Notes: generated by a model from the letters alone, not told the origin. Shown: positions 1-8,349, numbered from the stretch's first letter. The stretch is DNA of 52,950 bases from Anoxybacillus tepidamans PS2 (GCF_000620165.1 NZ_JHVN01000019.1:1-52950), one strand, 5' to 3'. A program made the numbers and translations.

Positions 1-113
1 AAGAAAAGCGAAGGCGACTGTATAGCCACGAAGAGAGCGGAAGGCCTGCGAGGAGGCTGTTGCCGCCGCAGCAGGACAGAAGCGATTCGAGGGGCTAGGA
101 GCCGAAGCTAGAC
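1..113 (+). repeat. Probable intergenic repeat element in the 23S-5S spacer
   Basis: The stretch opens with an AAAAGCGAAGGCG-type motif and closes with GGGGCTAGGAGCCGAAGCTAGACA-like sequence (95-113 region). I recall this head and tail arrangement from a non-coding repeat scattered through Bacillaceae genomes; that recall is not checked. TAGCC near 23-27 can pair with GGCTA near 93-97, and CTGTTGC can pair with GCAGCAG near 56-83, so the RNA would be folded. An ordinary Bacillus 23S-5S spacer is much shorter, so this looks like extra sequence inserted just upstream of the conserved TTATCTAGTTTTGA spacer motif (160-173). Confidence 0.5.
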
Positions 114-170
114 AACACGAAAAGCGGAAATACCGCATCCTTTCTTCAACCTTTCACTGTTATCTAGTTT

Positions 171-188
171 TGAAGGAACCATCCTTCA
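171..188 (+). other. Processing hairpin before 5S rRNA
   Basis: TGAAGGA (171-177) and TCCTTCA (182-188) form a perfect 7-bp stem with the loop ACCA, directly before the 5S gene and just after the conserved TTATCTAG spacer motif. Such stems flank the 5S precursor in Bacillus rRNA operons and lie in the region trimmed by RNases. The gene for the 5S maturase, rnmV, is in this same window at about 13.2 kb. Confidence 0.5.
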
Positions 189-193
189 GACCG

Positions 194-310
<117 letters not shown>

Positions 311-352
311 AAAAAAGCTGACTAAACAATGGTGTTTAGTCAGCTTTTTTAT
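311..352 (+). terminator. Terminator of the upstream rRNA operon
   Basis: A 17-bp perfect stem (311-327 with 334-350, core GCTGACTAAAC/GTTTAGTCAGC) with a short AT-rich loop ends in a run of T. It begins one base after the 5S gene. The A-run on the left arm also makes it able to act on the opposite strand. Confidence 0.95.
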
Positions 353-469
353 TTTATACAATCTTAATATATGAATTGCCTTTGTTCACGCAAATGTATA
401 ACGAATCGTACATCCATGCTTTTAGTCAAATACGTTTATGTAAACCTTTCCCACCTACACTCCGTTCGA

Positions 470-1215
470 TCAAAAGAAGTTTCAGCGCAGAAAAAGGAGG
501 TCCTCTCCTGCTCAATTCAATAAGAGGGACTGCTTCCCTCGTTCGTACTTTTTCCAGCAGTGGGCCCCTTTTGACATTTCTCTTGCCGTTATTGAGTCTC
601 GGCGAGTTTCTTGTTTCGCAGCCGATGCAAGAAGCAGATCTTTCGTCTAGTGATCAAGAGAGCTTGGCCGTTTTCGCAAAACGCTCCGATGGTATGAATT
701 TCGCCAAGATCGACATCAACTGAACGACCGGGTTGATGCGCTTTCGCCTCGGTCTCATTGTCATAAGGATCGCTAAGTACTAATCGTGGTCATAACAACA
801 TTCGATTTCTTTAATGGTTCCTTTTGACAAGCGGGAGACGTGGGCGATGATCGGTTCTTTTCTCTTTCTTTGATGGATACCCATCGATAAGGTGATGGTT
901 CCATTTTCGTCAATTTTGAAACAGCCTTTCATCCATTTGGTGTGGAAGGATTTCTTTTGTTTTTACGAATAATAAGCATGACGAATTCCTTTTTGAAGAT
1001 TGTCGTGCAAAGGAGAGTATTAGTAGCAGACCGCTTGAATCGACTGAATATGAAGATGAAATCGTCCTTTCGTTTGCTTTTTGAAATGCGTCGACCATAC
1101 TGAGGGAAGTAGTCTTTAGCCAATCGGAGGCACTCATTCCAGACGCGGGTCGACTCCCGATTGCAGACCTAAAGACGCTCAAAATCCCTCTCGGATGCAC
1201 GAAAGTCGACTTTTT
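470..1215 (-). pseudogene. Decayed tnpB-like gene of an IS200/IS605-type element
   Basis: Read on the minus strand, fragments of one TnpB/OrfB-type protein appear in order but in different frames. They are TRVWNECLRLAKDYFPQYG (about 1090-1150), MKGCFKIDENGTITLSMGI (about 875-932), SVDVDLGEIHT...AFCENGQALLIT...RLRNKKLAE (about 592-720), and REMSKGAHCWKKY (about 545-582). DLGE (701-714) corresponds to the RuvC-I catalytic Asp motif of TnpB nucleases. A stop and frameshift separate the second and third pieces, and TAA at 589-591 interrupts the third. The zinc-finger end and RuvC-III are not recognisable. No tnpA, no terminal repeats and no intact reading frame were seen. It is a dead remnant, next to the rRNA operon end; family identification is from recalled sequences. 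Confidence 0.75.
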
Positions 1216-1473
1216 GACCGCGAAGCATCCAGATTCCTCCCTTTCACGATCTTGGCTAAGAAGATTATGGAACATATATTCTATACTAGGAAGAAAATGT
1301 CCGATTCATTCTCCATCTACAGGTTGTTTCAAGGTAAGAGGCTTCTCGGTGGATATGTTAAAAGCTTTGTACTTTATGTTTGTAATTACTGAAAAATGAC
1401 TTAGCATGAATAAAATATTTGAGTTACGTTTATATACTCTTCTACAAACAAACTAAAAATACATATCTTGTAA

Positions 1474-1502
1474 GTATAGAAACTAATAAATGAGGGAATT
1501 CT
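1474..1502 (+). promoter_or_regulatory. Possible SigF/SigG promoter of csfB
   Basis: GTATA (1474-1478), 15 bp, then GGGAATTCT (1494-1502) resembles the SigF pattern (GYATA, about 15-16 bp, GGnnAnAnT) with one mismatch. csfB is under SigF in B. subtilis. The start site would fall very close to the Shine-Dalgarno sequence, which lowers confidence. Confidence 0.35.
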
Positions 1503-1522
1503 AAAAATGGGAGGTGGAGAAT

Positions 1523-1726
1523 TTGGACCAATCTACGGCCAGTCATTCCATAGGAGAAACATGTATTGTTTGTGAACAATTAAAAAAACAAGGGATTCGA
1601 ATCTATACCAAATTCCTATGTATAGACTGTGAAAGAGAAATCGTGCAGACGGATGTACATGATCCGAGATATCAATTTTATTTACAGCAATTAAGAAAAA
1701 TAATGAATCGAGAGATATATTCATAG
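1523..1726 (+). CDS. csfB: Anti-sigma-G factor Gin (CsfB)
   Basis: This small zinc-binding protein holds SigG inactive until the right stage of sporulation and also acts on SigE in the mother cell. Two CxxC pairs are visible: C14/C17 (CIVC) and C33/C36 (CIDC). They match the Gin treble-clef layout, followed by the conserved acidic/aromatic tail DPRYQFY and a C-terminal YS as in B. subtilis. I chose TTG at 1523 because GGGAGGTGG (1509-1517) is well spaced for it; the alternative GTG at 1514 lies inside that Shine-Dalgarno sequence. The result is 67 codons. In B. subtilis xpaC and yaaN follow csfB; here yaaO follows directly after a terminator. Confidence 0.88.
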   Translation: MDQSTASHSIGETCIVCEQLKKQGIRIYTKFLCIDCEREIVQTDVHDPRYQFYLQQLRKIMNREIYS

Positions 1727-1730
1727 TTTC

Positions 1731-1762
1731 AGGTCCTATTAATAGGGCCTATTTTATTTTAA
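1731..1762 (+). terminator. Terminator of csfB
   Basis: AGGTCCTA (1731-1738) pairs with TAGGGCCT (1743-1750) around the loop TTAA, with one G-U pair, and is followed by ATTTTATTTT. It separates csfB from yaaO. Confidence 0.8.
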
Positions 1763-1803
1763 TATATTTAATTAGGATAACTAAAAACAAGGAATGATGT
1801 GAT

Positions 1804-3243
1804 ATGGAACATAAGCAACACGAAACGCCTTTATACAACGCTTTAAAACAACATTGTTCAGCCAATCCTCTTTCTTTTCATGTTCCTGGACATAAATACG
1901 GGGAAGTTTTTCTAAAACAGGCTAAGGAAGATTATCAGCATTTATTGAAGTTAGATGCTACGGAATTAAACGGATTGGATGATCTGCATCAGCCGGAAAC
2001 TGTTATTGCCGCAGCACAAAGGTTGGCTGCTGAGTTATATGGTGTAGATGAAACATTTTTTTTAGTAAATGGATCAACAGTTGGCAACTTAGTGATGATT
2101 TTTGCCACATGCGAGGAAAATTCTAAAGTTATTGTACAAAGGAATTGCCATAAATCCATTATTCATGCGCTTCAGTTAGTTGGGGCTACGCCAGTGTTTC
2201 TTTCGCCTCAATTTGATGACAATGTGAAAGTCCCTTCTTATATTCCTTATGAGGTGGTAAAACAAACTGTTGAATGCCATCCGGATGCAAAGGCGTTAAT
2301 TTTGACCAACCCCAATTATTATGGTATGGCAGTTGATTTAACTGAAATCGTAGATATGGCTCATCGGTATCATATACCTGTTCTTGTAGATGAGGCGCAT
2401 GGTGCTCATTTTGTGTTAGGTCATCCTTTTCCAAAAACAGCAATAGCATGTGGCGCAGATGTCGTCGTGCAGTCAGCACATAAAACATTGCCGGCGATGA
2501 CTATGGGTTCGTATCTACATGTAAACAGTTCGCTTGTAGATAAGGATAAAATCAAGTATTTTTTACAAGTATTTCAGTCGAGCAGCCCGTCTTATCCAAT
2601 TATGGCTTCACTGGATTTGGCAAGGAGTTATGTAGCTAACTTATCAACCAAGGATATTCATCATATACAAAAACAGGTTGATTTATGGAAAAATGCGCTA
2701 AATGATATAGAAGGGATAGAAGTAGCTGAGTCGCAAGATCCATTGGTCAGTACAGATTTGTTGAAAATTACCATGCAAACAAGATGTACGCTATCCGGTT
2801 ACGAACTCCAAAAACGTTTAGAAACGGAGAACATTTTTACGGAATTAGCAGATCCTTTTAATGTTCTTTTCGTATATCCTTTAGCTTTATTAGAAAATGT
2901 GGAGAAGATTATAGGAAAAATAAAGAGAGCTTTTGATGGATTGCAGTGTTCTGAAGATTTATTTCAATCCTTAAAACCATTTTCATTTACAGAAATATCA
3001 CAATCCATTTCCTATCGGGAGTTAAAGAAGCTGCCCCAAAAATTTGTACATATAGAGCAAGCGGAAGGACTTGTAGCGGCAGAAACGATTATTCCGTATC
3101 CGCCAGGAATTCCTTTGTTGATGACAGGCGAAGTGATCAACGATAAGCATATTCAATATATCCTTGAATTAAAAAAACATCGTTCCCATTTTCAAGGAGG
3201 AAAAAAGCTAGCGCTTCATCAAGTTGAGGTTTTTGAGAAATAA
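1804..3243 (+). CDS. yaaO: Orn/Lys/Arg-type PLP decarboxylase (YaaO)
   Basis: This is a fold-type I, pyridoxal-phosphate-dependent amino acid decarboxylase of the ornithine/lysine/arginine group. FHVPGHK lies at 25-31 and NGSTVGN at 89-95. VDEAHG (195-200) contains D196, which would contact the PLP pyridine nitrogen. QSAHKTLPAMT (223-233) contains the Schiff-base lysine K227. The 479-residue length fits the short Bacillus YaaO/SpeA group rather than the long inducible enterobacterial enzymes. Substrate cannot be decided from the sequence: arginine, lysine or ornithine are possible. The ATG start has a modest AAGGAATGA Shine-Dalgarno. tmk begins 23 nt downstream, so the two are probably co-transcribed. 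Confidence 0.85.
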   Translation: MEHKQHETPLYNALKQHCSANPLSFHVPGHKYGEVFLKQAKEDYQHLLKLDATELNGLDDLHQPETVIAAAQRLAAELYGVDETFFLVNGSTVGNLVMIFATCEENSKVIVQRNCHKSIIHALQLVGATPVFLSPQFDDNVKVPSYIPYEVVKQTVECHPDAKALILTNPNYYGMAVDLTEIVDMAHRYHIPVLVDEAHGAHFVLGHPFPKTAIACGADVVVQSAHKTLPAMTMGSYLHVNSSLVDKDKIKYFLQVFQSSSPSYPIMASLDLARSYVANLSTKDIHHIQKQVDLWKNALNDIEGIEVAESQDPLVSTDLLKITMQTRCTLSGYELQKRLETENIFTELADPFNVLFVYPLALLENVEKIIGKIKRAFDGLQCSEDLFQSLKPFSFTEISQSISYRELKKLPQKFVHIEQAEGLVAAETIIPYPPGIPLLMTGEVINDKHIQYILELKKHRSHFQGGKKLALHQVEVFEK

Positions 3244-3266
3244 ATAAACGAGAAAGGTGATAAACT

Positions 3267-3905
3267 GTGGAAGGATATTTTTTTTCTTTTGAAGGACCAG
3301 AGGGAGCAGGAAAAACAACCATTATTTCTAAGTTGGAATTGTTTTTACGCGAAAAGGGATGGGACGTTGTTGCTACGAGGGAACCTGGAGGCATCGAAAT
3401 TGCAGAGGAAATTCGTGCAGTCATTTTAAATCCTGCACATACCAAAATGGATGCGCGTACAGAAGCATTGCTTTACGCAGCTGCCAGAAGACAACATTTG
3501 GTAGAAAAAATCATTCCTGCGATTGAAAAAGGAAAAATTGTGTTGTGCGATCGCTTTATCGACAGCTCACTCGCTTATCAAGGATTTGCGAGAGGATTAG
3601 GGGTTGATGAAGTATTGAGCATTAATGAATTTGCTATTTCCGGTTATTTTCCTTCGTTAACGTTTTATTTTGATATAGATCCTAAAATAGGGATCGAGCG
3701 AATTTACAACAATCGACTTCGAGAAATTAATCGTCTTGATATGGAGGGTTTGTCGTTCCATAACAAAGTACGGCAAGGTTATTTGCAATTAGTGGAACGT
3801 TTCCCTCATCGTATGATAAGAATTGATGCTTCTAAATCAATTGAGGAAGTATTTGTAGAAACGGTTGCTGTGCTTATGCAGAGAATTGAAGGAAAGGAAA
3901 AATGA
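3267..3905 (+). CDS. tmk: Thymidylate kinase
   Basis: This enzyme phosphorylates dTMP to dTDP with ATP, a required cytosolic step for dTTP. The P-loop GPEGAGKTT is at 10-18, the DRF motif ([13 protein letters not shown]) at 94-106, and REPGG at 38-42 contributes to dTMP binding. The length of 212 residues is normal. The start is GTG at 3267 with AAAGGTGA upstream. In B. subtilis yaaQ and yaaR come next; here only about 120 nt separate tmk from holB. The C-terminal lid region is rich in Arg as in other Gram-positive enzymes. Confidence 0.97.
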   Translation: MEGYFFSFEGPEGAGKTTIISKLELFLREKGWDVVATREPGGIEIAEEIRAVILNPAHTKMDARTEALLYAAARRQHLVEKIIPAIEKGKIVLCDRFIDSSLAYQGFARGLGVDEVLSINEFAISGYFPSLTFYFDIDPKIGIERIYNNRLREINRLDMEGLSFHNKVRQGYLQLVERFPHRMIRIDASKSIEEVFVETVAVLMQRIEGKEK

Positions 3906-4029
3906 TTCTTCCATCAAACATAAAATGATGAAATGATAAAGACGTGTTAGAATAGAAATGGACTTTCCTTTTTCATCTTTCTAGAGAGGGAAAGTCCCCT
4001 TCTATAATAAAGATAAGTGAGTGGTGTAT
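3906..4029 (+). other. tmk-holB gap with hairpin and possible promoter
   Basis: No reading frame for yaaQ or yaaR is present. A 9-bp stem GGACTTTCC (3960-3968) / GGAAAGTCC (3989-3997) has a 20-nt loop and no T-run, so it is a poor terminator candidate. GTGTTAGAAT near 3944-3953 resembles an extended -10 element, and TATAAT occurs at 4003-4008 without a convincing -35. holB may therefore have its own promoter. Confidence 0.4.
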
Positions 4030-5034
4030 GTGGCTGTCGTTTGGGAAGAACTTGAGCAATACCAGCCGATTGTATTGAGGCTGTTAGCTAATAGTATTGA
4101 AAAAGGCAGAGTGGCTCATGCTTATTTATTCGAAGGACAACGTGGCACGGGTAAAAAGGAAGTCAGCGTTTTGTTTGCGAAGAGTTTGTTTTGTTTCAAC
4201 CGAGTTGAATATAAACCGTGCAACGAGTGTATAAATTGCCGCAGAATTGATTCGAGAAACCATCCAGATGTTCATTGGATTGAACCAGACGGACAATCGA
4301 TCAAAAAGGGCCAAATTGAGGCGCTGCAGGAAGAGTTTTCAAAAACAGGCGTCGAGTCGAATCAAAAGTTGTACGTTATTAATCATGCCGATAAAATGAC
4401 GACGAATGCGGCAAATAGCTTATTGAAATTTTTAGAAGAACCTTATCGGGGAACTACAGCGATTTTATTAACTGAACAATATCATCGTATGCTAACGACT
4501 ATTATTTCACGATGTCAAGTTTTATCGTTTCAGCCATTGCCGCCTACTGTCCTCGCTAATTATTTAAAGGAGCAACAAATTCCACTTCACCTTGCTCTTC
4601 TTGCAGCTCATGTTACGAATAACCGCGAAGAAGCAATCGAATTAAGTCGAGATGATTGGTTTGCAGAGGCGCGAAAAATAGTGTTACAATTATATGAAGC
4701 GCTAAATAAAAACAATCTTCAGGCTCTTTTTGTCATACATGAAAAATGGATACCCCATTTTCAAGATAAGCAACAGATTGATATAGGATTAGATCTGTTA
4801 TTGTATTTATATAAAGACCTACTGTATTTGCAATTAGGGCAATTAGAAAATATCATATATCGTGATCGAATGAATGATTTGCAGCAATGGGCTCTTACTT
4901 GTTCGCAAAAGCGTATTATTCAAAACATGTCGACAGTTTTACAAGCAAAAGCGCGTTTAAATACAAATATGAATGTACAACTTTTAATGGAACAGCTGAT
5001 CCTCAATTTAAAGGAGGGAAGAACATTTGTATAA
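4030..5034 (+). CDS. holB: DNA polymerase III subunit delta'
   Basis: This is a subunit of the clamp-loader complex that opens the beta clamp on DNA during replication. It has the AAA+ clamp-loader fold. A P-loop-like GQRGTGKK lies at 36-43. The zinc module cysteines are C55, C64, C67 and C70 (FC...PCNECINC). The SRC sensor motif ISRCQ follows an NSLLKFLEEP motif typical of DnaX/HolB. GTG at 4030 gives MAVVWEE, which aligns with the B. subtilis N-terminus (MAISWKE); GTG at 4021 or 4024 would add two or three residues. The Shine-Dalgarno is weak. The gene overlaps ricT by 8 nt, implying translational coupling. Confidence 0.93.
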   Translation: MAVVWEELEQYQPIVLRLLANSIEKGRVAHAYLFEGQRGTGKKEVSVLFAKSLFCFNRVEYKPCNECINCRRIDSRNHPDVHWIEPDGQSIKKGQIEALQEEFSKTGVESNQKLYVINHADKMTTNAANSLLKFLEEPYRGTTAILLTEQYHRMLTTIISRCQVLSFQPLPPTVLANYLKEQQIPLHLALLAAHVTNNREEAIELSRDDWFAEARKIVLQLYEALNKNNLQALFVIHEKWIPHFQDKQQIDIGLDLLLYLYKDLLYLQLGQLENIIYRDRMNDLQQWALTCSQKRIIQNMSTVLQAKARLNTNMNVQLLMEQLILNLKEGRTFV

Positions 5035-5854
5035 TGTAGTGGGCGTCCGCTTTAAAAAAGCGGGAAAAATTTATTATTTTGATCCCGGGGAACTAACAAT
5101 ACCGACAGGGGAGTTTGTCATTGTTGAAACAGTTCGTGGTATCGAGTTTGGAAAAGTAGTTATAAGCAATAAACAGGTGGATGAAAACGATATTGTTCTC
5201 CCTTTAAAAAAGGTCATTCGCATTGCTGATGCTAAAGACAAAATGGTAGTTGAGGAAAATAAAAAGGCTGCTCAGGAAGCATACCAAATTTGTTTAAAAA
5301 AGGTAGAAGAGCACGGGCTTGAAATGAAGCTCGTGGATGTTGAATATACGTTTGATCGCAATAAAGTAATTTTTTATTTCACGGCAGATGGACGTGTTGA
5401 TTTCCGGGAGCTTGTTAAGGATTTAGCAGCTATTTTCCGAACGCGTATCGAGCTTAGACAAATTGGCGTGCGTGATGAAGCAAAAATGCTTGGCGGAATT
5501 GGACCTTGTGGGAGAATGCTTTGTTGTTCGACGTTTTTAGGAGATTTTGATCCTGTGTCCATCAAAATGGCGAAAGATCAAAATTTATCTTTAAATCCAA
5601 CAAAAATTTCTGGTCTCTGCGGTCGACTAATGTGTTGTTTAAAATATGAAAACGATGAATATGAAACGGCGAAAGAACAGTTGCCTGACCTAGGCGAGTA
5701 CATTGAAACCCCACATGGTCTCGGAAGAGTAGTTGGCTTGAATATTTTAGAAAGAGTGCTGCAGGTGGAGTTGTCGGAGCATGAGCGAGTGGTAGAGTAT
5801 ACGATCGATGAGTTAGTGAAAGAAGGGGTTTTATCGATTCAAGCCACAGATTAA
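5027..5854 (+). CDS. ricT: RicT (YaaT), PSP1-domain subunit of the Y-complex
   Basis: RicT (YaaT) joins RicA (YmcA) and RicF (YlbF) in a complex that redirects RNase Y processing and supports Spo0A phosphorylation, competence and biofilm formation. The PSP1 domain is obvious: PCGRMLCC (C161, C166, C167) and LCGRLMCC (C198, C203, C204). These cysteines carry Fe-S clusters in the B. subtilis complex. At 275 residues it has exactly the B. subtilis length and very high similarity. The start is TTG at 5027, supported by AAGGAGGG (5011-5018) and by the conserved MYNVVGVRFKKAG N-terminus. It starts inside the end of holB. Confidence 0.95.
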   Translation: MYNVVGVRFKKAGKIYYFDPGELTIPTGEFVIVETVRGIEFGKVVISNKQVDENDIVLPLKKVIRIADAKDKMVVEENKKAAQEAYQICLKKVEEHGLEMKLVDVEYTFDRNKVIFYFTADGRVDFRELVKDLAAIFRTRIELRQIGVRDEAKMLGGIGPCGRMLCCSTFLGDFDPVSIKMAKDQNLSLNPTKISGLCGRLMCCLKYENDEYETAKEQLPDLGEYIETPHGLGRVVGLNILERVLQVELSEHERVVEYTIDELVKEGVLSIQATD

Positions 5855-5869
5855 TTGAGGTGGATTTGC

Positions 5870-6235
5870 GTGGATAAAAAAGAGATTTTTCAATCAGTAG
5901 CAAGTATGGAAGAACAAATTAGTCATTTGTACCGTCAGCTTGTCGAACTAAAGGAGCATCTTGCTCAACTACTAGAGGAAAATCGGCATTTACGGATAGA
6001 AAATAATCATTTGCGCGAGCGACTTGAGCAGCTCACCGGGGATGTAACGACTATAAAGAGAAAAGCAAAAGTTGATAAGCAGAGGAATAATGATCGAAAG
6101 TTTATTGATATCGGCGAGGGGTATGACAACTTAGCAAGGCTTTATCAAGAAGGATTCCATATTTGTAACGTTCATTACGGAAGTGTCCGCACGGAAGATT
6201 GTTTATTTTGCTTATCATTTTTAAATAAAAAGTAA
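5870..6235 (+). CDS. yabA: Replication initiation control protein YabA
   Basis: YabA binds both DnaA and the sliding clamp DnaN and limits re-initiation at oriC. The N-terminal leucine zipper (about residues 5-65; repeated LxxLxEENxxLRxEN patterns) mediates tetramerisation. The C-terminal zinc domain has H97, C99, C111 and C114 (HICNVHYG...CLFC). GTG at 5870 gives MDKKEIF, aligned to the B. subtilis start, with GAGGTGG at 5857-5863; the upstream TTG at 5855 lacks such support. It is 121 residues long. A terminator follows. Confidence 0.94.
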   Translation: MDKKEIFQSVASMEEQISHLYRQLVELKEHLAQLLEENRHLRIENNHLRERLEQLTGDVTTIKRKAKVDKQRNNDRKFIDIGEGYDNLARLYQEGFHICNVHYGSVRTEDCLFCLSFLNKK

Positions 6236-6240
6236 TAGCC

Positions 6241-6273
6241 GAGCCTTTCCAAGTAGGGAGAGGCTCTTTTCTT
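6241..6273 (+). terminator. Terminator after yabA
   Basis: GAGCCTTTCC (6241-6250) pairs with GGAGAGGCTC (6257-6266), with one G-U pair, and TTTTCTT follows. It probably ends the tmk-yabA transcript, with yabB reading through or using its own promoter. Confidence 0.7.
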
Positions 6274-6302
6274 GAAAGATGACGAAAGAGGGTATTAAGT
6301 TA

Positions 6303-7043
6303 ATGGTTGCACTGTATGGTGATGAGAGACTTGATTATCTTTTGAACGAGGATATGCGTATTATACAAAGCCCATCTGTATTTGCGTTTTCGCTAGATGC
6401 AGTTTTATTAGCGAAATTCGCCTATATGCCGATTCAAAAAGGACAAATTGTCGATTTATGTACCGGAAATGGGGTTATTCCGCTTTTGTTAAGCAAAAGA
6501 ACGAAAGGAAAAATAGTGGGCATCGAAATTCAAGAACGCATTTATGACATGGCTAGACGAAGTGTGCAATACAACAAACTAGAAGAGCAAATCGAGATCA
6601 TTCATGGGGACATTAAAGATATACCTAAGCAAATTGGCTATAGCAAGTATGATGTTGTAACTTGTAATCCTCCATATTTTCCAACAGTTAGCGAGGAGGA
6701 AATGAATAAAAATAGGCATCTGGCTATTGCGCGTCATGAAATTTATTGTACATTGGAAGATGTAATTAGAGTAAGCAGCCAATTGCTTAAACAAGGGGGA
6801 AAAGCTGCTTTTGTTCACCGTCCGGGGCGCTTGCTAGATATTGTTACCTTGATGAGGAAGTATCGATTAGAACCGAAACGATTGCGTTTTGTATATCCGA
6901 AAATCGGGAAAGAAGCGAATACAATCCTAATAGAGGGAATCAAAGATGGAAATCCAGATTTGAAAATTTTGCCTCCATTAATTGTTTATAATAATAATGA
7001 ATATACCGATGAAGTGAACCAAATTTTATATGGAATTTCATAA
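6303..7043 (+). CDS. yabB: TrmN6-type tRNA adenine-N6 methyltransferase (YabB)
   Basis: This is a class I SAM-dependent methyltransferase of the TrmN6/RlmF-like group, which methylates N6 of an adenine in tRNA (A37 in E. coli tRNA-Val). The SAM-binding DLCTGNGV lies at 51-58 and the catalytic NPPY at 122-125, followed by FP. ATG at 6303 gives [14 protein letters not shown], which aligns with B. subtilis YabB, and AGAGGG lies about 10 nt upstream; ATG at 6279 would add eight residues without a good ribosome site. It is 246 residues long. yazA (GIY-YIG), which follows in B. subtilis, is absent; rsmI starts 19 nt downstream. Confidence 0.88.
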   Translation: MVALYGDERLDYLLNEDMRIIQSPSVFAFSLDAVLLAKFAYMPIQKGQIVDLCTGNGVIPLLLSKRTKGKIVGIEIQERIYDMARRSVQYNKLEEQIEIIHGDIKDIPKQIGYSKYDVVTCNPPYFPTVSEEEMNKNRHLAIARHEIYCTLEDVIRVSSQLLKQGGKAAFVHRPGRLLDIVTLMRKYRLEPKRLRFVYPKIGKEANTILIEGIKDGNPDLKILPPLIVYNNNEYTDEVNQILYGIS

Positions 7044-7061
7044 TAATAAAGGAGAAAAAGT

Positions 7062-7943
7062 ATGTTGTGGCAGCAAAAAAGTTTTACAGGACAAAGTAAT
7101 GGCGGCATTTTATATATTGTACCGACTCCTATTGGGAACCTAGAGGATATGACGTTTCGGGCATTACGGATCTTAAAAGAAGTTGATTTTATTGCCGCAG
7201 AGGATACGAGACAAACGAAAAAATTGTTGCGTCATTTTGAAATTGCTACTCCCGTTATTAGCTATCACGAGCATAATAAGTACACAGCTGGTCCAAAAAT
7301 TGTTGAATGGTTGCAGCAGGGGAAAAATGTAGCATTAGTAAGCGATGCAGGAATGCCTGCGATTTCCGACCCGGGATATGAACTTGTGGTGATGGTTATA
7401 AAAGAGCACTATACTGTTGTTCCGCTTCCAGGGGCTAATGCCGCGGTAACCGCTCTTGTTGCTTCTGGACTGCCAACTGATCATTTTTATTTTTTTGGTT
7501 TTCTTGATCGGGGGAAAAAAGAGAGAAAAAAGCAACTTGAAGCGTTGAGACATATTCGCGATACCCTAATTTTTTATGAAGCACCGCACCGATTAGAAGA
7601 CACGCTACTTGCTATGCATGAAGTATTAGGAGAGCGAAATATTGCTCTATGTCGCGAATTGACAAAGCGATTTGAAGAGTTTGTTCGAGGTACGATAAGC
7701 GAGGTCATAAATTGGGTAAAATGCGAGGAGATTCGCGGTGAATTTTGTATTATTGTGGAAGGTGCGAAAGAAAGCGAAGAAGATGAAAACACAATGGATA
7801 AGTGGTGGCAATCGCTCTCCGTTGTAGAGCATGTTGATTATTATATTAATGAGAAAAAATGGAGCTCCAAGGAAGCCGTCAAGCAAACGGCTAAAGACAG
7901 AAATATGTCGAAAAGGGAGATATATCAACAGTATCACCAATAA
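7062..7943 (+). CDS. rsmI: 16S rRNA (cytidine-1402 2'-O) methyltransferase RsmI
   Basis: RsmI methylates the ribose of C1402 in 16S rRNA, at the decoding centre, using SAM. It belongs to the tetrapyrrole-methylase fold. LYIVPTPIGNLEDMT (17-31) is the family signature, SDAGMPAISDPG carries the second SAM-contact loop, and FYEAPHRL follows. The 293-residue length is typical. The ATG at 7062 has AAAGGAG upstream. A bidirectional terminator separates it from the converging abrB gene. Confidence 0.96.
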   Translation: MLWQQKSFTGQSNGGILYIVPTPIGNLEDMTFRALRILKEVDFIAAEDTRQTKKLLRHFEIATPVISYHEHNKYTAGPKIVEWLQQGKNVALVSDAGMPAISDPGYELVVMVIKEHYTVVPLPGANAAVTALVASGLPTDHFYFFGFLDRGKKERKKQLEALRHIRDTLIFYEAPHRLEDTLLAMHEVLGERNIALCRELTKRFEEFVRGTISEVINWVKCEEIRGEFCIIVEGAKESEEDENTMDKWWQSLSVVEHVDYYINEKKWSSKEAVKQTAKDRNMSKREIYQQYHQ

Positions 7944-7979
7944 AAAAAGTTCTCTAGAAAAATCTAGAGAACTTTTTTT
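7942..7979. terminator. Bidirectional terminator between rsmI and abrB
   Basis: A nearly uninterrupted 17-bp stem, 7942-7958 with 7963-7979, has the core AGTTCTCTAGA/TCTAGAGAACT, a four-A loop, an A-run on the left and a T-run on the right. It can serve the converging transcripts on both strands, and the abrB stop codon lies within its right edge. Confidence 0.95.
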
Positions 7980-8262
7980 ATTTCGACATTTCTAAATTCT
8001 CTTGGATTTCTTTAAGAAGAATTTCTGCTCCTTCACGGCTTAAAATAATCTTGCCGCCGGCAAGTTTGAAGTTGTCGTCAGAAACTTCGCCTGTCACGAC
8101 ACATGTCATATTTGGTTTATACTTTTTCAAGATGATACGCTCGTCATCAACATAAATTTCTAATGCATCTTTTTCTGCGATATCTAATGTGCGACGCAAT
8201 TCAATCGGAATAACAACACGACCTAATTCATCCACTTTACGAACAATGCCTGTAGATTTCAT
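7978..8262 (-). CDS. abrB: Transition-state regulator AbrB
   Basis: AbrB represses many stationary-phase, biofilm and sporulation genes during exponential growth. The N-terminal swapped-hairpin DNA-binding domain is almost identical to B. subtilis: STGIVRKVDELGRVVIP at 3-19, then ELRRTL. The C-terminal multimerisation half is also conserved, including C54 in MTCVVTGE. The ATG at 8262 gives MKSTG and 94 residues. GGGGAGGAG lies eight bases upstream on the minus strand. This is the only minus-strand gene in the window. Its promoter region carries two Spo0A boxes, so relief of repression at sporulation onset should work as in B. subtilis. Confidence 0.97.
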   Translation of the reverse strand: MKSTGIVRKVDELGRVVIPIELRRTLDIAEKDALEIYVDDERIILKKYKPNMTCVVTGEVSDDNFKLAGGKIILSREGAEILLKEIQENLEMSK

Positions 8263-8316
8263 TGAACAATCTCCTCCCCACAAGTGATTTTGATTTTCTA
8301 TGTTTTTAGTCTTTTA

Positions 8317-8333
8317 TTCGTCAATATTCGACA
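8317..8333 (-). promoter_or_regulatory. Two tandem Spo0A boxes at abrB
   Basis: On the minus strand TGTCGAA (8333-8327) and TGACGAA (8323-8317) lie 10 bp apart, start to start, just downstream of the abrB start site. Both fit the 0A-box consensus TGNCGAA. This reproduces the B. subtilis arrangement in which Spo0A~P shuts off abrB. Confidence 0.88.
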
Positions 8334-8349
8334 AAATTCCTACAACCTA

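Noticed and set aside
376-723. Open frame of 115 codons on the plus strand in the tnpB-relic region
   Set aside because: It has no ribosome site or recognisable motif and lies antisense to the TnpB remnant; it is a chance frame in decayed sequence.
910-1275. Open frame of 121 codons on the minus strand
   Set aside because: Only parts of it are in the TnpB frame; the recognisable TnpB words shift between frames, so it is not an intact gene.
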